A stretch of DNA of 64,000 nt from Mangrovitalea sediminis (lineage in GTDB: Bacteria; Pseudomonadota; Gammaproteobacteria; Pseudomonadales; Oleiphilaceae), in assembly GCF_002514725.1 (NCBI RefSeq), contig NZ_NTLB01000001.1:186001-250000 (forward strand), given 5' to 3'. The position numbers and the translations under genes are program-made. Under the pieces are notes generated by a model. The model was not told the origin of the DNA. It worked only from the letters and a program-made list of their open reading frames with translations, and did no database searches. Below are positions 18,625 to 28,658 of the stretch, piece by piece. The stretch's first letter is position 1; each line of letters opens with the position of its first letter.

Positions 18625-20319
18625 ATGAAAAGGATCTTCTGGCTCTCACTGACAGCACTCTTGCCCCTATTTCTGTCCGCCTGTGGCGGGTCATCTTCAA
18701 CCTCTCAAGGCAGCATAGCGACAATCACGGCTTCGGGACTGCTCGGCTCTGTAGACATAACACGTCAACTCGGCGCTACCGTCACGACATTGACCGAGAG
18801 CCAACCGGAAGAACCAATGGACCTGGGAGATACCAGCGGCCCGGTAACCTTGACCATCAGCGCTGAGCCCGCTTTGCAAGCCTGCTACTTCAAGGGAGTC
18901 GGCAAGCAAATCACGCTGCCCAGCTCAGGCGGTGCCCGCTCGCTCCAGATAGTCTGTGAAGACAAGCAGTTCTTCGTCGCGGGGGAGTCTTTCCCGCTCA
19001 GCAGCGCAAAGAGCGGCACCCGAAAGCTTTACATCACGGACGGTACCCCGGAGGGAACCAAAGCGTTGACAGCGCAGGTACCAGACATCACCGCATCACC
19101 CCATCCCATCAGCAATTACAGCTTACGGCTGGGCAATGCGCTTTTCTTCAAACTGGGAACCGAGTGGGAGCGGAGCGATGGCACCCCTGGCGGCACCATG
19201 CCAGCAGCGTGGGGAAGTGCGACAACCGCTGATGTGTCACCTCATGATGGGGCCCTCTACCTCCTTCAAACCCAGGCCGACGGGAGCGCCATCATCACGG
19301 CCGTCTACCATCCCGATGACACACCCAGCCTGATCGCCCAACTACCCGATAGCACCTCGCAGCAATACCAATACCTCTACGCTCTGGACAGCGGAGTCCT
19401 ATTGATTCGGGAAAACAAAACATCTGGCGGCGCCCAGTCGCTGATATTCGTGCCTTACGACAGTTCAGCGACACCCCCACCGCCTTGGCCATATTTCTCC
19501 TCCACCGCGGTGGGGCCGGTTGAAACGGGCACCAGCCTTTTCCTTGGAATGGGCAAAAATTCGGCAGGCGTTGGTACACTTTTCATGTCGGACGGTACGG
19601 AAAACGGAACGAGGTATATTTCACTCCCGATTGCGCAACCGGAGGAGCCACGCTTTATCGGCCATGTCGGTCATCAGCAGATTTTCGAGATCGACGACAA
19701 GACATCAGGCCAGCCCGGCCTCTATGCACTAGACCAAGGAAACTGGAGCACACTCATTGCAGACGCCTGCGCCGGTAAATCCTCAAAGCCGCTTAGCACT
19801 CGTTCACTTTCCGGGTCGCGGCTAACCTATAGCTGTGCCGTCACCGACAGCAACGGCGTGATACAGGGAGAGGATGTTTGGCAGGTTCGCGATCTCAACC
19901 AATCGACGACACCGATACGACTATTTTCGTATGATCAAGCATTTGATGGTGCCTACTACACGGTTAGCCGACTCATCGAGAGCCACGAGATTCAGGCAAC
20001 GGAGAGTTGCCCCCTGGCCCCCAGGAGCTGCCAGAAAAACCTGATTTTTAGCTCAGTCAGCCTCACTTCCGAAACATCATCAGGGCTACAGCAGATATAT
20101 TCCACAACCGCCGAAATAAGCATGCTGGGATATATGCCTTACCTATACAGTCTCTCTGCAGCCAACCGCCAGCCCAGCATCGGGCCTTATCTTTTGTTTA
20201 AATCCTACGATAGTGCCCATGGGTGGGAGCCCTGGACGACCGATGGAACCGCTGCCGGGACCCGCCTGCTGATCGACAGCAATCCAGGTCCCAACGACGG
20301 TGTCGCTTCCTTTTTCTAG
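18625..20319 (+). CDS. lipoprotein with DGTxxGT repeats, unknown function
   Basis: A 564-residue exported lipoprotein. The signal peptide ends in the lipobox LSAC with the lipidated cysteine at residue 20, followed by a Gly/Ser linker. Four copies of a short motif are spaced through the protein: ITDGTPEGT, RSDGTPGGT, MSDGTENGT and TTDGTAAGT. They match the ELWxxDGTxxGT repeats of presumed beta-propeller surface proteins. The rest is a repetitive beta-rich fold with several cysteines near the C-terminus. GC content is visibly lower than in adjacent genes, suggesting acquisition. I cannot assign a function. Confidence 0.82.
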   Translation: MKRIFWLSLTALLPLFLSACGGSSSTSQGSIATITASGLLGSVDITRQLGATVTTLTESQPEEPMDLGDTSGPVTLTISAEPALQACYFKGVGKQITLPSSGGARSLQIVCEDKQFFVAGESFPLSSAKSGTRKLYITDGTPEGTKALTAQVPDITASPHPISNYSLRLGNALFFKLGTEWERSDGTPGGTMPAAWGSATTADVSPHDGALYLLQTQADGSAIITAVYHPDDTPSLIAQLPDSTSQQYQYLYALDSGVLLIRENKTSGGAQSLIFVPYDSSATPPPPWPYFSSTAVGPVETGTSLFLGMGKNSAGVGTLFMSDGTENGTRYISLPIAQPEEPRFIGHVGHQQIFEIDDKTSGQPGLYALDQGNWSTLIADACAGKSSKPLSTRSLSGSRLTYSCAVTDSNGVIQGEDVWQVRDLNQSTTPIRLFSYDQAFDGAYYTVSRLIESHEIQATESCPLAPRSCQKNLIFSSVSLTSETSSGLQQIYSTTAEISMLGYMPYLYSLSAANRQPSIGPYLLFKSYDSAHGWEPWTTDGTAAGTRLLIDSNPGPNDGVASFF

Positions 20320-20337
20320 AGCGCAGGGCGTGGCAGA

Positions 20338-21249
20338 TCAGTGACCGCCGTCCACACCCTCCTCAAACAACTGGAGAATACTCGAGAAATCCAGCTTCCC
20401 ATTCCCCTTTCGGCTGTGGAGCTGGTAGAGGGCCTTGGCGAGGCCGCCCATGGGGGTGGAGGACTTGCTTTGGATGCCGGCTTCGGTGGCCAGGCCCAGA
20501 TCCTTGTTCATCAGGTCGACCGCGAAGCCGCCCTCGTAACCCCGTGAGGCCGGTGCGTTTTCCATCACACCCGGATAGGGGTTGTAGACTTCCAGCGACC
20601 AGTTGCGGCCTGAGCTCTTGAACATGATGTCAGAGAGCACTTTCGGGTCCAGGCCGAGGTTGACGCCCATCTGTATGGCTTCTGCGGTTCCGATCATATG
20701 GATCGCCAGCAGCATGTTGTTGCAGATCTTGGCCACCTGACCGGCACCGTGACCACCGGCATGCATGACGTTCTTACCCATATGCTCGAGGATCGGCTTC
20801 GCCTTCTCGAAATCGGCGTCGTCCGCCCCGACGATAAAGGTCAGGGTGCCAGCCGCTGCGCCTGCCGTACCGCCGGAAACCGGGGCATCGAGCATGGCAA
20901 AACCGGCCGCTTTGGCGACGCCACTGATCTTGCGCGCGGTTTCCGCGGCGATGGTCGAGCAATCGATCAATAGCGGAGACTGGCCTTTGGCCTTCAGTTG
21001 CTGGATCAGGCCGGATTCACCCAAATAGACCTTTTCGCAATGGGCGCCCGCAGGCAGCATGGTGATCACCACATCGACATCCGTGGCGGCATCCAATGCG
21101 CTGGCCGCGACATTCGCACCTGCCGCCCGGGCCTTTTCCAGGGCCTCCGGCATCAGGTCGAAGACGTTGAGGCTGAGACCTGCCTTGAGCAGATTCAAGG
21201 CCATGGGGCCGCCCATATGGCCGAGGCCGATAAAACCGATACGTTGCAT
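20338..21249 (-). CDS. mmsB: 3-hydroxyisobutyrate dehydrogenase
   Basis: NAD-dependent enzyme oxidising 3-hydroxyisobutyrate to methylmalonate semialdehyde in valine catabolism. It has 303 residues. The Rossmann motif GFIGLGHMGGPMA is at the very start, DAPVSGGTAGA is the substrate loop, and the catalytic lysine is in GAGQVAKICNNM. The ATG at 21249 follows AAGGAG by 8 bases and is preferred to a GTG at 21258. It is the last gene of a five-gene operon beginning with mmsA. Confidence 0.94.
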   Translation of the reverse strand: MQRIGFIGLGHMGGPMALNLLKAGLSLNVFDLMPEALEKARAAGANVAASALDAATDVDVVITMLPAGAHCEKVYLGESGLIQQLKAKGQSPLLIDCSTIAAETARKISGVAKAAGFAMLDAPVSGGTAGAAAGTLTFIVGADDADFEKAKPILEHMGKNVMHAGGHGAGQVAKICNNMLLAIHMIGTAEAIQMGVNLGLDPKVLSDIMFKSSGRNWSLEVYNPYPGVMENAPASRGYEGGFAVDLMNKDLGLATEAGIQSKSSTPMGGLAKALYQLHSRKGNGKLDFSSILQLFEEGVDGGH

Positions 21250-21306
21250 GGCTGACACTCCTTTCTTGTTATTGGCCAGTCTGGTTATTGACCAGTGATC
21301 CCGGAT

Positions 21307-22434
21307 TCAGTTGCCGAGGTCACGTAAGGGATGCGCGTCTTCCGCCCAGGGGCTCACGAAGAAGCCGTCGACATAGTCTGCAGGCACATCCTCAACGCGG
21401 GCGTAGGCCCACTTCGGCTGGTTGTCTTTCTCGATCAGTAACGCCCGCACGCCTTCCCGCATTTCACCGAAGCGGGTACAGCGTACCGACATGATCAATT
21501 CGCGGCGGAAGACATCGGCAAGGCTGAGATCCCGTCCACCGTGCAATTGTCGCCAGACCAGGTGCGCCGTCGTCGGGCACCCGTGCGCCAGCGACTTCTG
21601 GGCTCTTGCCAGCCAGGTATCCGGCTCGGGGGCGGACAGAATGGCGTTGACCACGTCGATCAGGTTGTCACTACTGGTCACGCGCTGAATCAACTCACGA
21701 TGATGGGCCACCTGTCCTTCAGGCTGCTCCGCACGATGCGGCGCTGAGCGCTCCAACAACAACGCAGACAGTTCGCTATGGCGGCTCTCTGCCTGATCCC
21801 AGACGTGATCGCACAACGCCTGCAGCAAGCTGTCCTTCTCCGAGTGCGGCAGGAAGTGATCGGCCCACCCCAGCTCCAGGGCATCACTGGCGTTGCAATG
21901 TGCGCCGGTCAAACCGAGGAACAGCCCGGAACCATCCGGCATTCGATTGAGGAACCAGGTGCCGCCGACGTCGGGATAAAGCCCGATGCTCACTTCCGGC
22001 ATGGCGATGCGGGCGCTCTCAGTCACCACCCGGTGACTGCAGGCCGACATCAGTCCCAGGCCACCGCCCATCACCACGCCATTACCCCAGCAAATGATGG
22101 GTTTGGCATAGGTGTGCATCAGGTAGTCGAGACGGTACTCCCGCGTGAAGAAATCTTCCGCATGCTGGTTGGGGCCACCGTCCGCCTCCACCATGGAGCG
22201 ATAGAGATGCACGATATCGCCGCCCGCGCAGAAGGCGCGATCGCCACTGCCCTGCAGGAAGACGCAGGCAATCCCGTCGTCATCCTGCCATTGCAACAAC
22301 CGGGGATAGATCGCGTCGATCATCTCCAACCCCAGGGCATTCAGGGCCTTGGGGACATTCAGGGTAATCAGCCCAATGCGGTGACCGTCAGCGCAGGCGC
22401 GTTCTTCGAACAATACAGGTGCGGTATCCGTCAT
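21307..22434 (-). CDS. 3-hydroxyisobutyryl-CoA hydrolase (enoyl-CoA hydratase/isomerase family)
   Basis: Crotonase-fold protein of 375 residues, longer than ordinary hydratases because of the C-terminal extension typical of HIBYL-CoA hydrolases. Visible are LNVPKALNALGLEM, the oxyanion-hole FCAGGDIVHLYRS, and NGVVMGGGLGLMS with MPEVSIGLYPDVGG. It releases free 3-hydroxyisobutyrate from its CoA ester. The ATG at 22434 overlaps the stop of the upstream hydratase (ATGA), which decides this start over one 15 bases earlier. Confidence 0.92.
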   Translation of the reverse strand: MTDTAPVLFEERACADGHRIGLITLNVPKALNALGLEMIDAIYPRLLQWQDDDGIACVFLQGSGDRAFCAGGDIVHLYRSMVEADGGPNQHAEDFFTREYRLDYLMHTYAKPIICWGNGVVMGGGLGLMSACSHRVVTESARIAMPEVSIGLYPDVGGTWFLNRMPDGSGLFLGLTGAHCNASDALELGWADHFLPHSEKDSLLQALCDHVWDQAESRHSELSALLLERSAPHRAEQPEGQVAHHRELIQRVTSSDNLIDVVNAILSAPEPDTWLARAQKSLAHGCPTTAHLVWRQLHGGRDLSLADVFRRELIMSVRCTRFGEMREGVRALLIEKDNQPKWAYARVEDVPADYVDGFFVSPWAEDAHPLRDLGN

Positions 22435-23216
22435 CAGCCGTTCTTCCATTCCGGTGCACGTTTTTCCAGGAAGGCGTTGACACCCTCTTTCTGATCCTGA
22501 GTGTCGAACAGGTCGACGAAGAGTTCACGCTCCACCGGCAGCGCCGACTTGGGCGTTCCCTGGCGCGCATGCTGGATCAACTGCTTACAGGCTCGTACCG
22601 CAGGCGGACTCTGACGGGCCACTTTCGCCGCCAGTTCCAGCGCACGCTCGCGCACCGTTCCGGTGGGCACGACTTCTTCCACCAGTCCGATCCGCAGCGC
22701 TGTCTGCGCATCCACCCGCTCACCCAGCAGGATCATGCGCTTGGCCCAGCCTTCGCCGACCAGCCAGGGCAGGTTCTGGGTCCCGCCAGCACAGGGCAGC
22801 AAACCGACAGACGCTTCCGGCAGGGCCATCTGGGCCTGCTCTTCGGCAATACGGATATCGCAGGCGAGAGCAAACTCAAGGCCGCCCCCCATCGCAAAAC
22901 CGTTGATCGCCGCAATCGACACGCCCTGAAAATCGGTCAGGGCTTCGAAAGCTTCGCCAAAAACGCGGCCCATGGCACGTGCACGTGCCTTATCGCCATC
23001 AGCGAACATCTTCAGATCGGCGCCGGCGGAGAAGAATTTCTGCCCGTCGCCGGTCACGACCAGGGCATAGATTTCCTTATCCTGATTCAGCATCTCGACC
23101 ATGTCGCGCAGCGCCGGCAGGCTGTCGGCATCCCAGGTATTGGCCGGCGGATTGGCGATGGTGATCAATGCGGTATGGCCGATCTTTTCCAGTCGCAGTT
23201 TGTCGGTCGTACTCAT
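22434..23216 (-). CDS. enoyl-CoA hydratase (probable methacrylyl-CoA hydratase)
   Basis: Crotonase-family protein of 260 residues, normal length. It shows ITIANPPANTWDADSL, FSAGADLKMFADG, AINGFAMGGGLEFALACD and ALPEASVGLLPCAGG. The ATG at 23216 overlaps the acyl-CoA dehydrogenase stop by 4 bases. Frame continues upstream, but only as a shadow of that gene. In this operon it would hydrate methacrylyl-CoA to 3-hydroxyisobutyryl-CoA, although enoyl-CoA hydratases are often broad in specificity. Confidence 0.9.
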   Translation of the reverse strand: MSTTDKLRLEKIGHTALITIANPPANTWDADSLPALRDMVEMLNQDKEIYALVVTGDGQKFFSAGADLKMFADGDKARARAMGRVFGEAFEALTDFQGVSIAAINGFAMGGGLEFALACDIRIAEEQAQMALPEASVGLLPCAGGTQNLPWLVGEGWAKRMILLGERVDAQTALRIGLVEEVVPTGTVRERALELAAKVARQSPPAVRACKQLIQHARQGTPKSALPVERELFVDLFDTQDQKEGVNAFLEKRAPEWKNG

Positions 23217-24373
23217 CGAATCATCTCCAAAGCGTTTTCCATCAATAGACGGCGCCCGATAATCAGACGCATGATTTCGTTGGTGCCTTCCAGAATCTGG
23301 TGGACACGGCTGTCGCGCACATAACGCTCCAGCGGGTATTCGCGGATGTAGCCGTATCCGCCATGAATCTGCAGGGCTTCGTTGCAAACATTGAAGCCGG
23401 CATCGGTGGCGAAGCGTTTGGCCATCGCACAGTACGCTGTCGCTTCCGGGTCCTTCTGGTCCAGTTTGAACGCAGCCAGGCGCACCATCTGACGGGCAGC
23501 AACCAACTCCGTTGCCATGTCCGCCAGCTTGAACTGCAGGGCCTGGAAGTCGCCGATGGGACGACCGAACTGCTGCCGTTCCAGCATATATTGCTGCGCC
23601 CGCTCCAAGGCTGCCTGTGCGGTGCCAAGGGAACAGGTGGCAATATTGATGCGGCCGCCATCGAGACCTTTCATGGCGTATTTGAAGCCGTCGCCCTCGG
23701 TGCCAAGCAGGTTGCTCGCCGGAATCCGTACATCCTCGAACGTGATGCCCGCCGTCGGCTGGCTGTTCCAGCCCATCTTGGCTTCCTTGCGACCATAGCT
23801 GATGCCAGGTGTATCCGCCGGTACCACAAACGCAGAAATACCGGAGGCTCCATTACCGCCCGTACGCGCCATCAACACGAGCACGTCCGTTTCGCCGGCG
23901 CCGGAAATAAACATCTTGGATCCGTTGATGACGAACTCATCGCCTTCGCGACGTGCGCTCGTGCGCAATGACGCCGCATCGGACCCTGCGCCCGGCTCTG
24001 TCAGGCAGTAGGAGGCCAGCTGTTGGCCGGTGGTCAGTCCGGGACACCAGGTTTCGCGCAGCTCGTCGCTACCGAACGTCGCCACCATCCAGGTCGCCAT
24101 GTTGTGAATGGTGATGTAGGCGGTGGTGGACGTACAGCCCCGGGACAGCTCCTCGAAGATCAGGCTGCTGTCCAGGCGCGTCAGTCCGAGGCCACCCTCG
24201 GACTCTGCGGTGTACAGGGACATGAACCCCATTTCGCCGGCACGACGCAGAACGTCGACCGGGAAAAACCCGGTAGCGTCCCATTCAGCCGCATCCGGCT
24301 GGAGTTCCTTTTCGGCGAAGCTGCGGGCGGATGCCTGATAGGCGCGTTGCTCCTCATTCAGGTTGAAATCCAT
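23213..24373 (-). CDS. acyl-CoA dehydrogenase (probable isobutyryl-CoA dehydrogenase)
   Basis: FAD-dependent dehydrogenase of 386 residues. The family features are CLTEPGAGSDAASLRT, KMFISGAG, the FAD-binding RQQFGRPIGDFQALQF, and ALQIHGGYGYIREYPLERYVRD. Near the end LEGTNEIMRLIIGRRL has the E-G-T-N-E signature. Operon position, between mmsA and an enoyl-CoA hydratase, indicates isobutyryl-CoA to methacrylyl-CoA oxidation. Electrons would pass to ETF. It starts 11 bases after mmsA. Confidence 0.92.
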   Translation of the reverse strand: MDFNLNEEQRAYQASARSFAEKELQPDAAEWDATGFFPVDVLRRAGEMGFMSLYTAESEGGLGLTRLDSSLIFEELSRGCTSTTAYITIHNMATWMVATFGSDELRETWCPGLTTGQQLASYCLTEPGAGSDAASLRTSARREGDEFVINGSKMFISGAGETDVLVLMARTGGNGASGISAFVVPADTPGISYGRKEAKMGWNSQPTAGITFEDVRIPASNLLGTEGDGFKYAMKGLDGGRINIATCSLGTAQAALERAQQYMLERQQFGRPIGDFQALQFKLADMATELVAARQMVRLAAFKLDQKDPEATAYCAMAKRFATDAGFNVCNEALQIHGGYGYIREYPLERYVRDSRVHQILEGTNEIMRLIIGRRLLMENALEMIR

Positions 24374-24384
24374 GGAAACCCCGC

Positions 24385-25881
24385 TCAGCGCATCTGGATG
24401 GTCATGTTCGGACCCTGCGCTTCCTCACCATGGTGGAACCAGCGACTGACGACGGTCTTGGTTTCCGTATAGAAACGCACGGCCTGCTTACCGTAGGCGT
24501 GCTGGTCGCCATAGAACGAATTGCGCCAGCCGGTGAAGGAGAAGAACGGCAGGGGCACCGGAATCGGCACGTTGATACCGACCTGGCCGACCTGGATATG
24601 GTGCTGGAAGTAACGGGCGGCACCGCCGGAGTTGGTGAACAGCGAGGTACCGTTTCCGAAGGGGTTGTTGTTGATCAGTTCAACCGCTTCTTCGATGGTA
24701 TCCACCTGCATAGCCAGCAGCACTGGACCAAAGATTTCTTCCTTATAGATGGTCATGTCCGGCTTCACACCGGAGAACATGGTGGGACCCACCCAGTTGC
24801 CGTCCGGGAAATCCGAGTGACGGAAGTCAGAACCGTCCAGCACGCAGTTCGCGCCCTCTTTCTTGCCCTGGCCAATCAGATCAATCACGCGCTCCCGCGC
24901 CCGCACGCTGATCAGCGGGCCATAGCCAGCACTGGCATCATCCCAGGCACCCGGCGTGACTTTACCCAATTCCTCTTTCAGTTCATCAAGCCACTCGATC
25001 GAACTGCCGACGAACACGGCCACGCTGATGGCCATGCAACGCTGGCCCGCGGCACCGACTGACGCCCCCACCAGGTTGTTGATGACCTGACGCTTGTCGG
25101 CATCCGGCATCACAACCATGTGGTTCTTGGCACCGGTCATACACTGCACGCGCTTGAGGTTCGCAGTACCGGTCTTGTAGATATGCTGTCCGACCGGCGC
25201 CGAACCGACAAAGGAAATGGCGCGGATATCGGGATGGTTCAGCAGGTAATCGACCTGTTCGCGGTCGCCATGAACCACCTGAAGAACGCCTTTGGGGAAA
25301 CCGGCCTCATCGAACAGACGTGCGATCTTCATCGGCGTCAGCGGGTCCTGTTCGGACGGCTTGAGCACGAAGGTATTACCGCAGGCAATCGCCAGCGGGA
25401 ACATCCACAACGGAATCATCGCAGGGAAGTTGAACGGTGTGATACCGGCACATACGCCCAGCGGCTGCATATAGGAACTGGTATCGATGTCACGGGCGAC
25501 GTTTTCCACCGTCTCCCCCATCATCAGCGACGGGATGCCACAGGCATGCTCGACCACTTCGATACCGCGCCAGACGTCGCCCTTGGCATCGGCGAAGACC
25601 TTCCCGGTTTCGTGGCTCAGGGTCTCGGCGATATCGTCCTGATTGTCCTTGAGCAGTTGCAGGAAACGCATCATCAAGCGGGCACGCTCAGGTACCGGCA
25701 CTTCCTTCCAGGTTTCGAATGCGGCCTTGGCGCTGGCGACGGCACGCGCCATCTCCGATTCCGAGGCACAGGGAACATCGGCGAGCTTCTGCTGGTTTAC
25801 AGGGTTCAGGTTGGGCAGGGTCCGTGTGCTGGTGCTATCGACGAACTGGCCTTCCAGATACAGGGGAACACGAGAATCCAT
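24385..25881 (-). CDS. mmsA: methylmalonate-semialdehyde dehydrogenase (CoA-acylating)
   Basis: Converts methylmalonate semialdehyde with CoA and NAD to propionyl-CoA, the final step of the valine branch. It has about 498 residues of the ALDH fold. Seen are [33 protein letters not shown], the nucleotide-binding [12 protein letters not shown] and the catalytic cysteine in [27 protein letters not shown] near the end is diagnostic for the MMSDH group. The ATG at 25881 lies 8 bases after GGAG. It is the first gene of the operon and faces the AraC regulator. Confidence 0.95.
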   Translation of the reverse strand: MDSRVPLYLEGQFVDSTSTRTLPNLNPVNQQKLADVPCASESEMARAVASAKAAFETWKEVPVPERARLMMRFLQLLKDNQDDIAETLSHETGKVFADAKGDVWRGIEVVEHACGIPSLMMGETVENVARDIDTSSYMQPLGVCAGITPFNFPAMIPLWMFPLAIACGNTFVLKPSEQDPLTPMKIARLFDEAGFPKGVLQVVHGDREQVDYLLNHPDIRAISFVGSAPVGQHIYKTGTANLKRVQCMTGAKNHMVVMPDADKRQVINNLVGASVGAAGQRCMAISVAVFVGSSIEWLDELKEELGKVTPGAWDDASAGYGPLISVRARERVIDLIGQGKKEGANCVLDGSDFRHSDFPDGNWVGPTMFSGVKPDMTIYKEEIFGPVLLAMQVDTIEEAVELINNNPFGNGTSLFTNSGGAARYFQHHIQVGQVGINVPIPVPLPFFSFTGWRNSFYGDQHAYGKQAVRFYTETKTVVSRWFHHGEEAQGPNMTIQMR

Positions 25882-26038
25882 GACGATCACTCCGGATTGT
25901 TGTTGTCGGATCGCAGCATTCTAGCCACAGTTTTTTCCGGGGTGGGATTGCGAAAACAGACACCCGGATGGACTATATTGCTACAATTGGTGCAGTTTCG
26001 ATCTTCATCATCGACTTATCAGGCGGACTCTGCAAGCC
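25882..26038. promoter_or_regulatory. divergent promoter region between mmsA and mmsR
   Basis: A 157-base spacer between the mmsA operon (minus) and the AraC-family gene (plus). It is AT-richer than its flanks around 25925-26025 and probably holds the activator binding sites. I cannot define individual boxes with confidence. Confidence 0.45.
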
Positions 26039-26938
26039 ATGTCACGACCATCCAACTGGCCCCTGCCGCCCGACGGCATCCGTTACGCCCTGCCCGACAG
26101 CATCGTCCAGCAGTTGGCGCGACACCCGCTGAGCCGGGATCTGTACCCCCGTGTCTTTGGCTACTACCCGGATGCACAGGGTCATCGCATGCGTCGCGAC
26201 CGCCACGACGACTATCTCATGATCTTCTGTTCGACCGGCCGTGGCCAACTGGATGTCGAAACGGAACCGGGAACCCGGCAGCGTTTCGACATTCGTGCCG
26301 GCGACCTTATCTTGCTATCCCCGGGCCAGTCCCACCGTTACGAAGCGCACCGGCGACAGCCCTGGACCATCTTCTGGCTGCACTTCAGCGGAGAACTGGC
26401 CGATCACTACCTGGAGCATCTCGGCGTCACACCAGCGGCACCGGTCTGCCACCTTGGCGTCGCACCCAAGCTCCTCGCGGAATTCCACGAACTGATGGCG
26501 CCCCGGCTTTCGGGTAACCGGATCAACACCCTGATTCATCAATCCCTCGCCCTGAAGGAACTGCTCGGTTACTGTGCCCTGCAACGCCGCCGCCAGGACG
26601 AGCAACGCACCGGCGCCTTCGATCTGGATACCGTGCACACCTTCATGCAACAGCACATCCGTCAGCCGCTCAGCCTGGAATCCCTGGCGGGCAGCGTTGG
26701 CCTCTCACGCCACCACTTTGCCCGTATCTACAAGCAGATGACCGGGGAGACACCGATTCAGCATTTCCTGCAACTGAAGATGCAGCATGCCTGCTTCCTG
26801 CTCGAAGTCAGCGACCGCCAGGTGCAGGATGTGGCCCAGGAGCTGGGGTACGAAGACGCCTACTATTTCTCACGCCTGTTCAAGCGCATTATCGGCCTCG
26901 CGCCCGACCATTACCGGCGGACGCGCCTGCAGCATTAA
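26039..26938 (+). CDS. mmsR: AraC-family regulator, probable activator of the mms operon
   Basis: A 299-residue AraC-type protein. The N-terminal cupin effector domain (about 1-160, with DIRAGDLILLSPGQSHRYEA) is followed by two helix-turn-helix motifs: SLESLAGSVGLSRHHFARIY and VQDVAQELGYEDAYYFSRLF. It closes with KRIIGLAPDHYRR, the family signature. It is divergent from mmsA, as in Pseudomonas aeruginosa where MmsR activates mmsAB. The inducer is probably a valine-pathway intermediate, by analogy only. Confidence 0.87.
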   Translation: MSRPSNWPLPPDGIRYALPDSIVQQLARHPLSRDLYPRVFGYYPDAQGHRMRRDRHDDYLMIFCSTGRGQLDVETEPGTRQRFDIRAGDLILLSPGQSHRYEAHRRQPWTIFWLHFSGELADHYLEHLGVTPAAPVCHLGVAPKLLAEFHELMAPRLSGNRINTLIHQSLALKELLGYCALQRRRQDEQRTGAFDLDTVHTFMQQHIRQPLSLESLAGSVGLSRHHFARIYKQMTGETPIQHFLQLKMQHACFLLEVSDRQVQDVAQELGYEDAYYFSRLFKRIIGLAPDHYRRTRLQH

Positions 26939-26965
26939 AAGGCACCACCTCGGGGCCGGGCTCTA

Positions 26966-27853
26966 CTATTCCGGCATCACCAGCAAAGCAGGCACACGCT
27001 GCACCAGGGTTCGGGTCAGTTCATCCAGCAACTCCCCACCGTGGCGCCAGTAATGCCAATACAAGGGCACGCTCAATGCCCCCTCCGGCGCAACATCCAC
27101 CAGGCGGCCGCTGGCCAACGGCTTCGCGGCCTGAATTTCCGGGATAAAGCCATAGCCGAGTCCCGCCTCCGCGAAACGGACAAAACCTTCCGACGACGGG
27201 CACAGGTGAAACGGGAAAGGGTCGTGAAAATCGAGGCCGCGCAAAAACCGTGCGTGCAGTTGATCGTTGGGGCCATAGATAACCGCCGGAGCCTGGGCAA
27301 TGGCAGCGGGAGTCAGACCATCGGGGAAGTAACGCCGCACATAGGACGGACTCGCCAGTCCCCGATAGATCATGGCGCCCAGCGGCACCACTCTCGCCCC
27401 CTGCACCGGGCGTTCGCCACTGCAGAGGCAGGCGGCGACTTCGCCATCGCGCATGCGCTGCAGGCCGACATCCTGATCCTCAATAACCAATTCCATCAGG
27501 AGATCATTGTTTACCGCAAAATCGCCTATCGCCTCTGCCCACCAAGTTGCCACGCTGTCGGCGTTAATGGCGATACGCAGCCGGTTACGCTCCTGCCCCA
27601 GGGCCGGCACCCTGCGCTGCAGATCCTGCTCCAGTAACCGCACCTGCTGACAGTGATTGAGCAGACGCTGTCCCAACGGCGTCAACGAAGGGATGCCCGA
27701 CCGCACCAGCACCGGCTGCCCCAGGCGGGCTTCCAGCAACCGGATCCGCTGCGACACCGCCGATTGGGAGAGACCCAGGCTTTGCCCGGCCCTCTCGAAT
27801 CCTCCCGTCTCGACAACCGCCGTCAAGGCTTCGAGCAGTTTGTAATCCAACAT
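26966..27853 (-). CDS. argP: LysR-family regulator ArgP (LysG/IciA type)
   Basis: A 295-residue LysR-type protein. The N-terminal helix-turn-helix (about 18-60: FERAGQSLGLSQSAVSQRI) is followed by the effector-binding domain, with RNRLRIAINADSVATWW typical of the ArgP/LysG subgroup. These proteins sense arginine and lysine and control an amino-acid exporter. The ATG at 27853 has GAGG 6 bases upstream and is preferred to a TTG two codons earlier. It is divergent from the LysE-type exporter at 27985, the classic argP-argO layout. Confidence 0.9.
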   Translation of the reverse strand: MLDYKLLEALTAVVETGGFERAGQSLGLSQSAVSQRIRLLEARLGQPVLVRSGIPSLTPLGQRLLNHCQQVRLLEQDLQRRVPALGQERNRLRIAINADSVATWWAEAIGDFAVNNDLLMELVIEDQDVGLQRMRDGEVAACLCSGERPVQGARVVPLGAMIYRGLASPSYVRRYFPDGLTPAAIAQAPAVIYGPNDQLHARFLRGLDFHDPFPFHLCPSSEGFVRFAEAGLGYGFIPEIQAAKPLASGRLVDVAPEGALSVPLYWHYWRHGGELLDELTRTLVQRVPALLVMPE

Positions 27854-27984
27854 GGACAACCTCGTCAGATGTCATGAAATTTTCTTATGCAATATTACCT
27901 CAATTAATTTATAAAATAGCGCGCGTAACGTTACCTTAGGTGCCTCGAAACACGTGACGCACATGGGAAGAAACAGGAGGGGGC
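27854..27984. promoter_or_regulatory. argP-argO divergent control region
   Basis: A 131-base spacer with an AT-rich core at about 27880-27922 (for example AATTAATTTATAAAATAG) that holds candidate -10 sequences for both directions. In this family ArgP/LysG binds between the two genes, so this is the expected operator. No exact site is claimed. Confidence 0.45.
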
Positions 27985-28599
27985 ATGGATCAGGTCTTGG
28001 GGCAAAGTTACTGGAACGGCTTGACACTGTGCGGCAGCCTGATCGTGGCTATCGGTGCGCAAAATGCTTACCTGCTGGCACAAAGCCTGCGCCGCGAACA
28101 CCATCTGGCCATCGCAGCCCTGTGCATCCTGTTTGATGCCATCCTGATCACCGCAGGCGTTGCCGGAGCCGCCACGCTGGCCACTCACTGGTCCTGGCTC
28201 CCCGAAGTGCTGCGCTGGGCCGGTGTGGCCTTCCTCATGGGCTACGGCTTACAGGCCGGTTATCGCGCGCTCTTCCAACAGGAGGGGCTCAATGACCTGT
28301 CGGCATCGCCGGTCAGTCTGGCCTCCGCGCTCGCCACCACCACCGCCGTGACCTGGCTAAACCCTCACGTCTATCTCGATACCCTGCTGCTGATGGGGTC
28401 TGTCGGTGTCCAACAGGCTCAGCCCGGCCATTTTGTCGGCGGCGCCATTACCGCATCCGCAAGCTGGTTTATGTTGCTGTCGCTTGGCGGGGCGGCGCTG
28501 GCGCCCTGGTTACAAAGAGCCGTCGTATGGCGCGCCATCGATGCGCTCGTGGCCATCACCATGCTGAGTATGGCCGTGCGCCTCCTTTGGTCGGCTTGA
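27985..28599 (+). CDS. argO: LysE/ArgO-family amino-acid exporter
   Basis: Inner-membrane exporter for basic amino acids, 204 residues with about six helices. Recognised by GSLIVAIGAQNAYLLAQSLRR near the N-terminus and by TTAVTWLNPHVYLDTLLLMG with the family's conserved TWLNPHVYLDT core. Its AGGAGG ribosome binding site lies just before the ATG. It probably protects against arginine, lysine or canavanine excess under ArgP control. Confidence 0.92.
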   Translation: MDQVLGQSYWNGLTLCGSLIVAIGAQNAYLLAQSLRREHHLAIAALCILFDAILITAGVAGAATLATHWSWLPEVLRWAGVAFLMGYGLQAGYRALFQQEGLNDLSASPVSLASALATTTAVTWLNPHVYLDTLLLMGSVGVQQAQPGHFVGGAITASASWFMLLSLGGAALAPWLQRAVVWRAIDALVAITMLSMAVRLLWSA

Positions 28600-28658
28600 C
28601 GCTTACTGGCACCGCACGTATGGTCTGCTTTCGCTAACAGAGACTTTTGCAGGCCACA

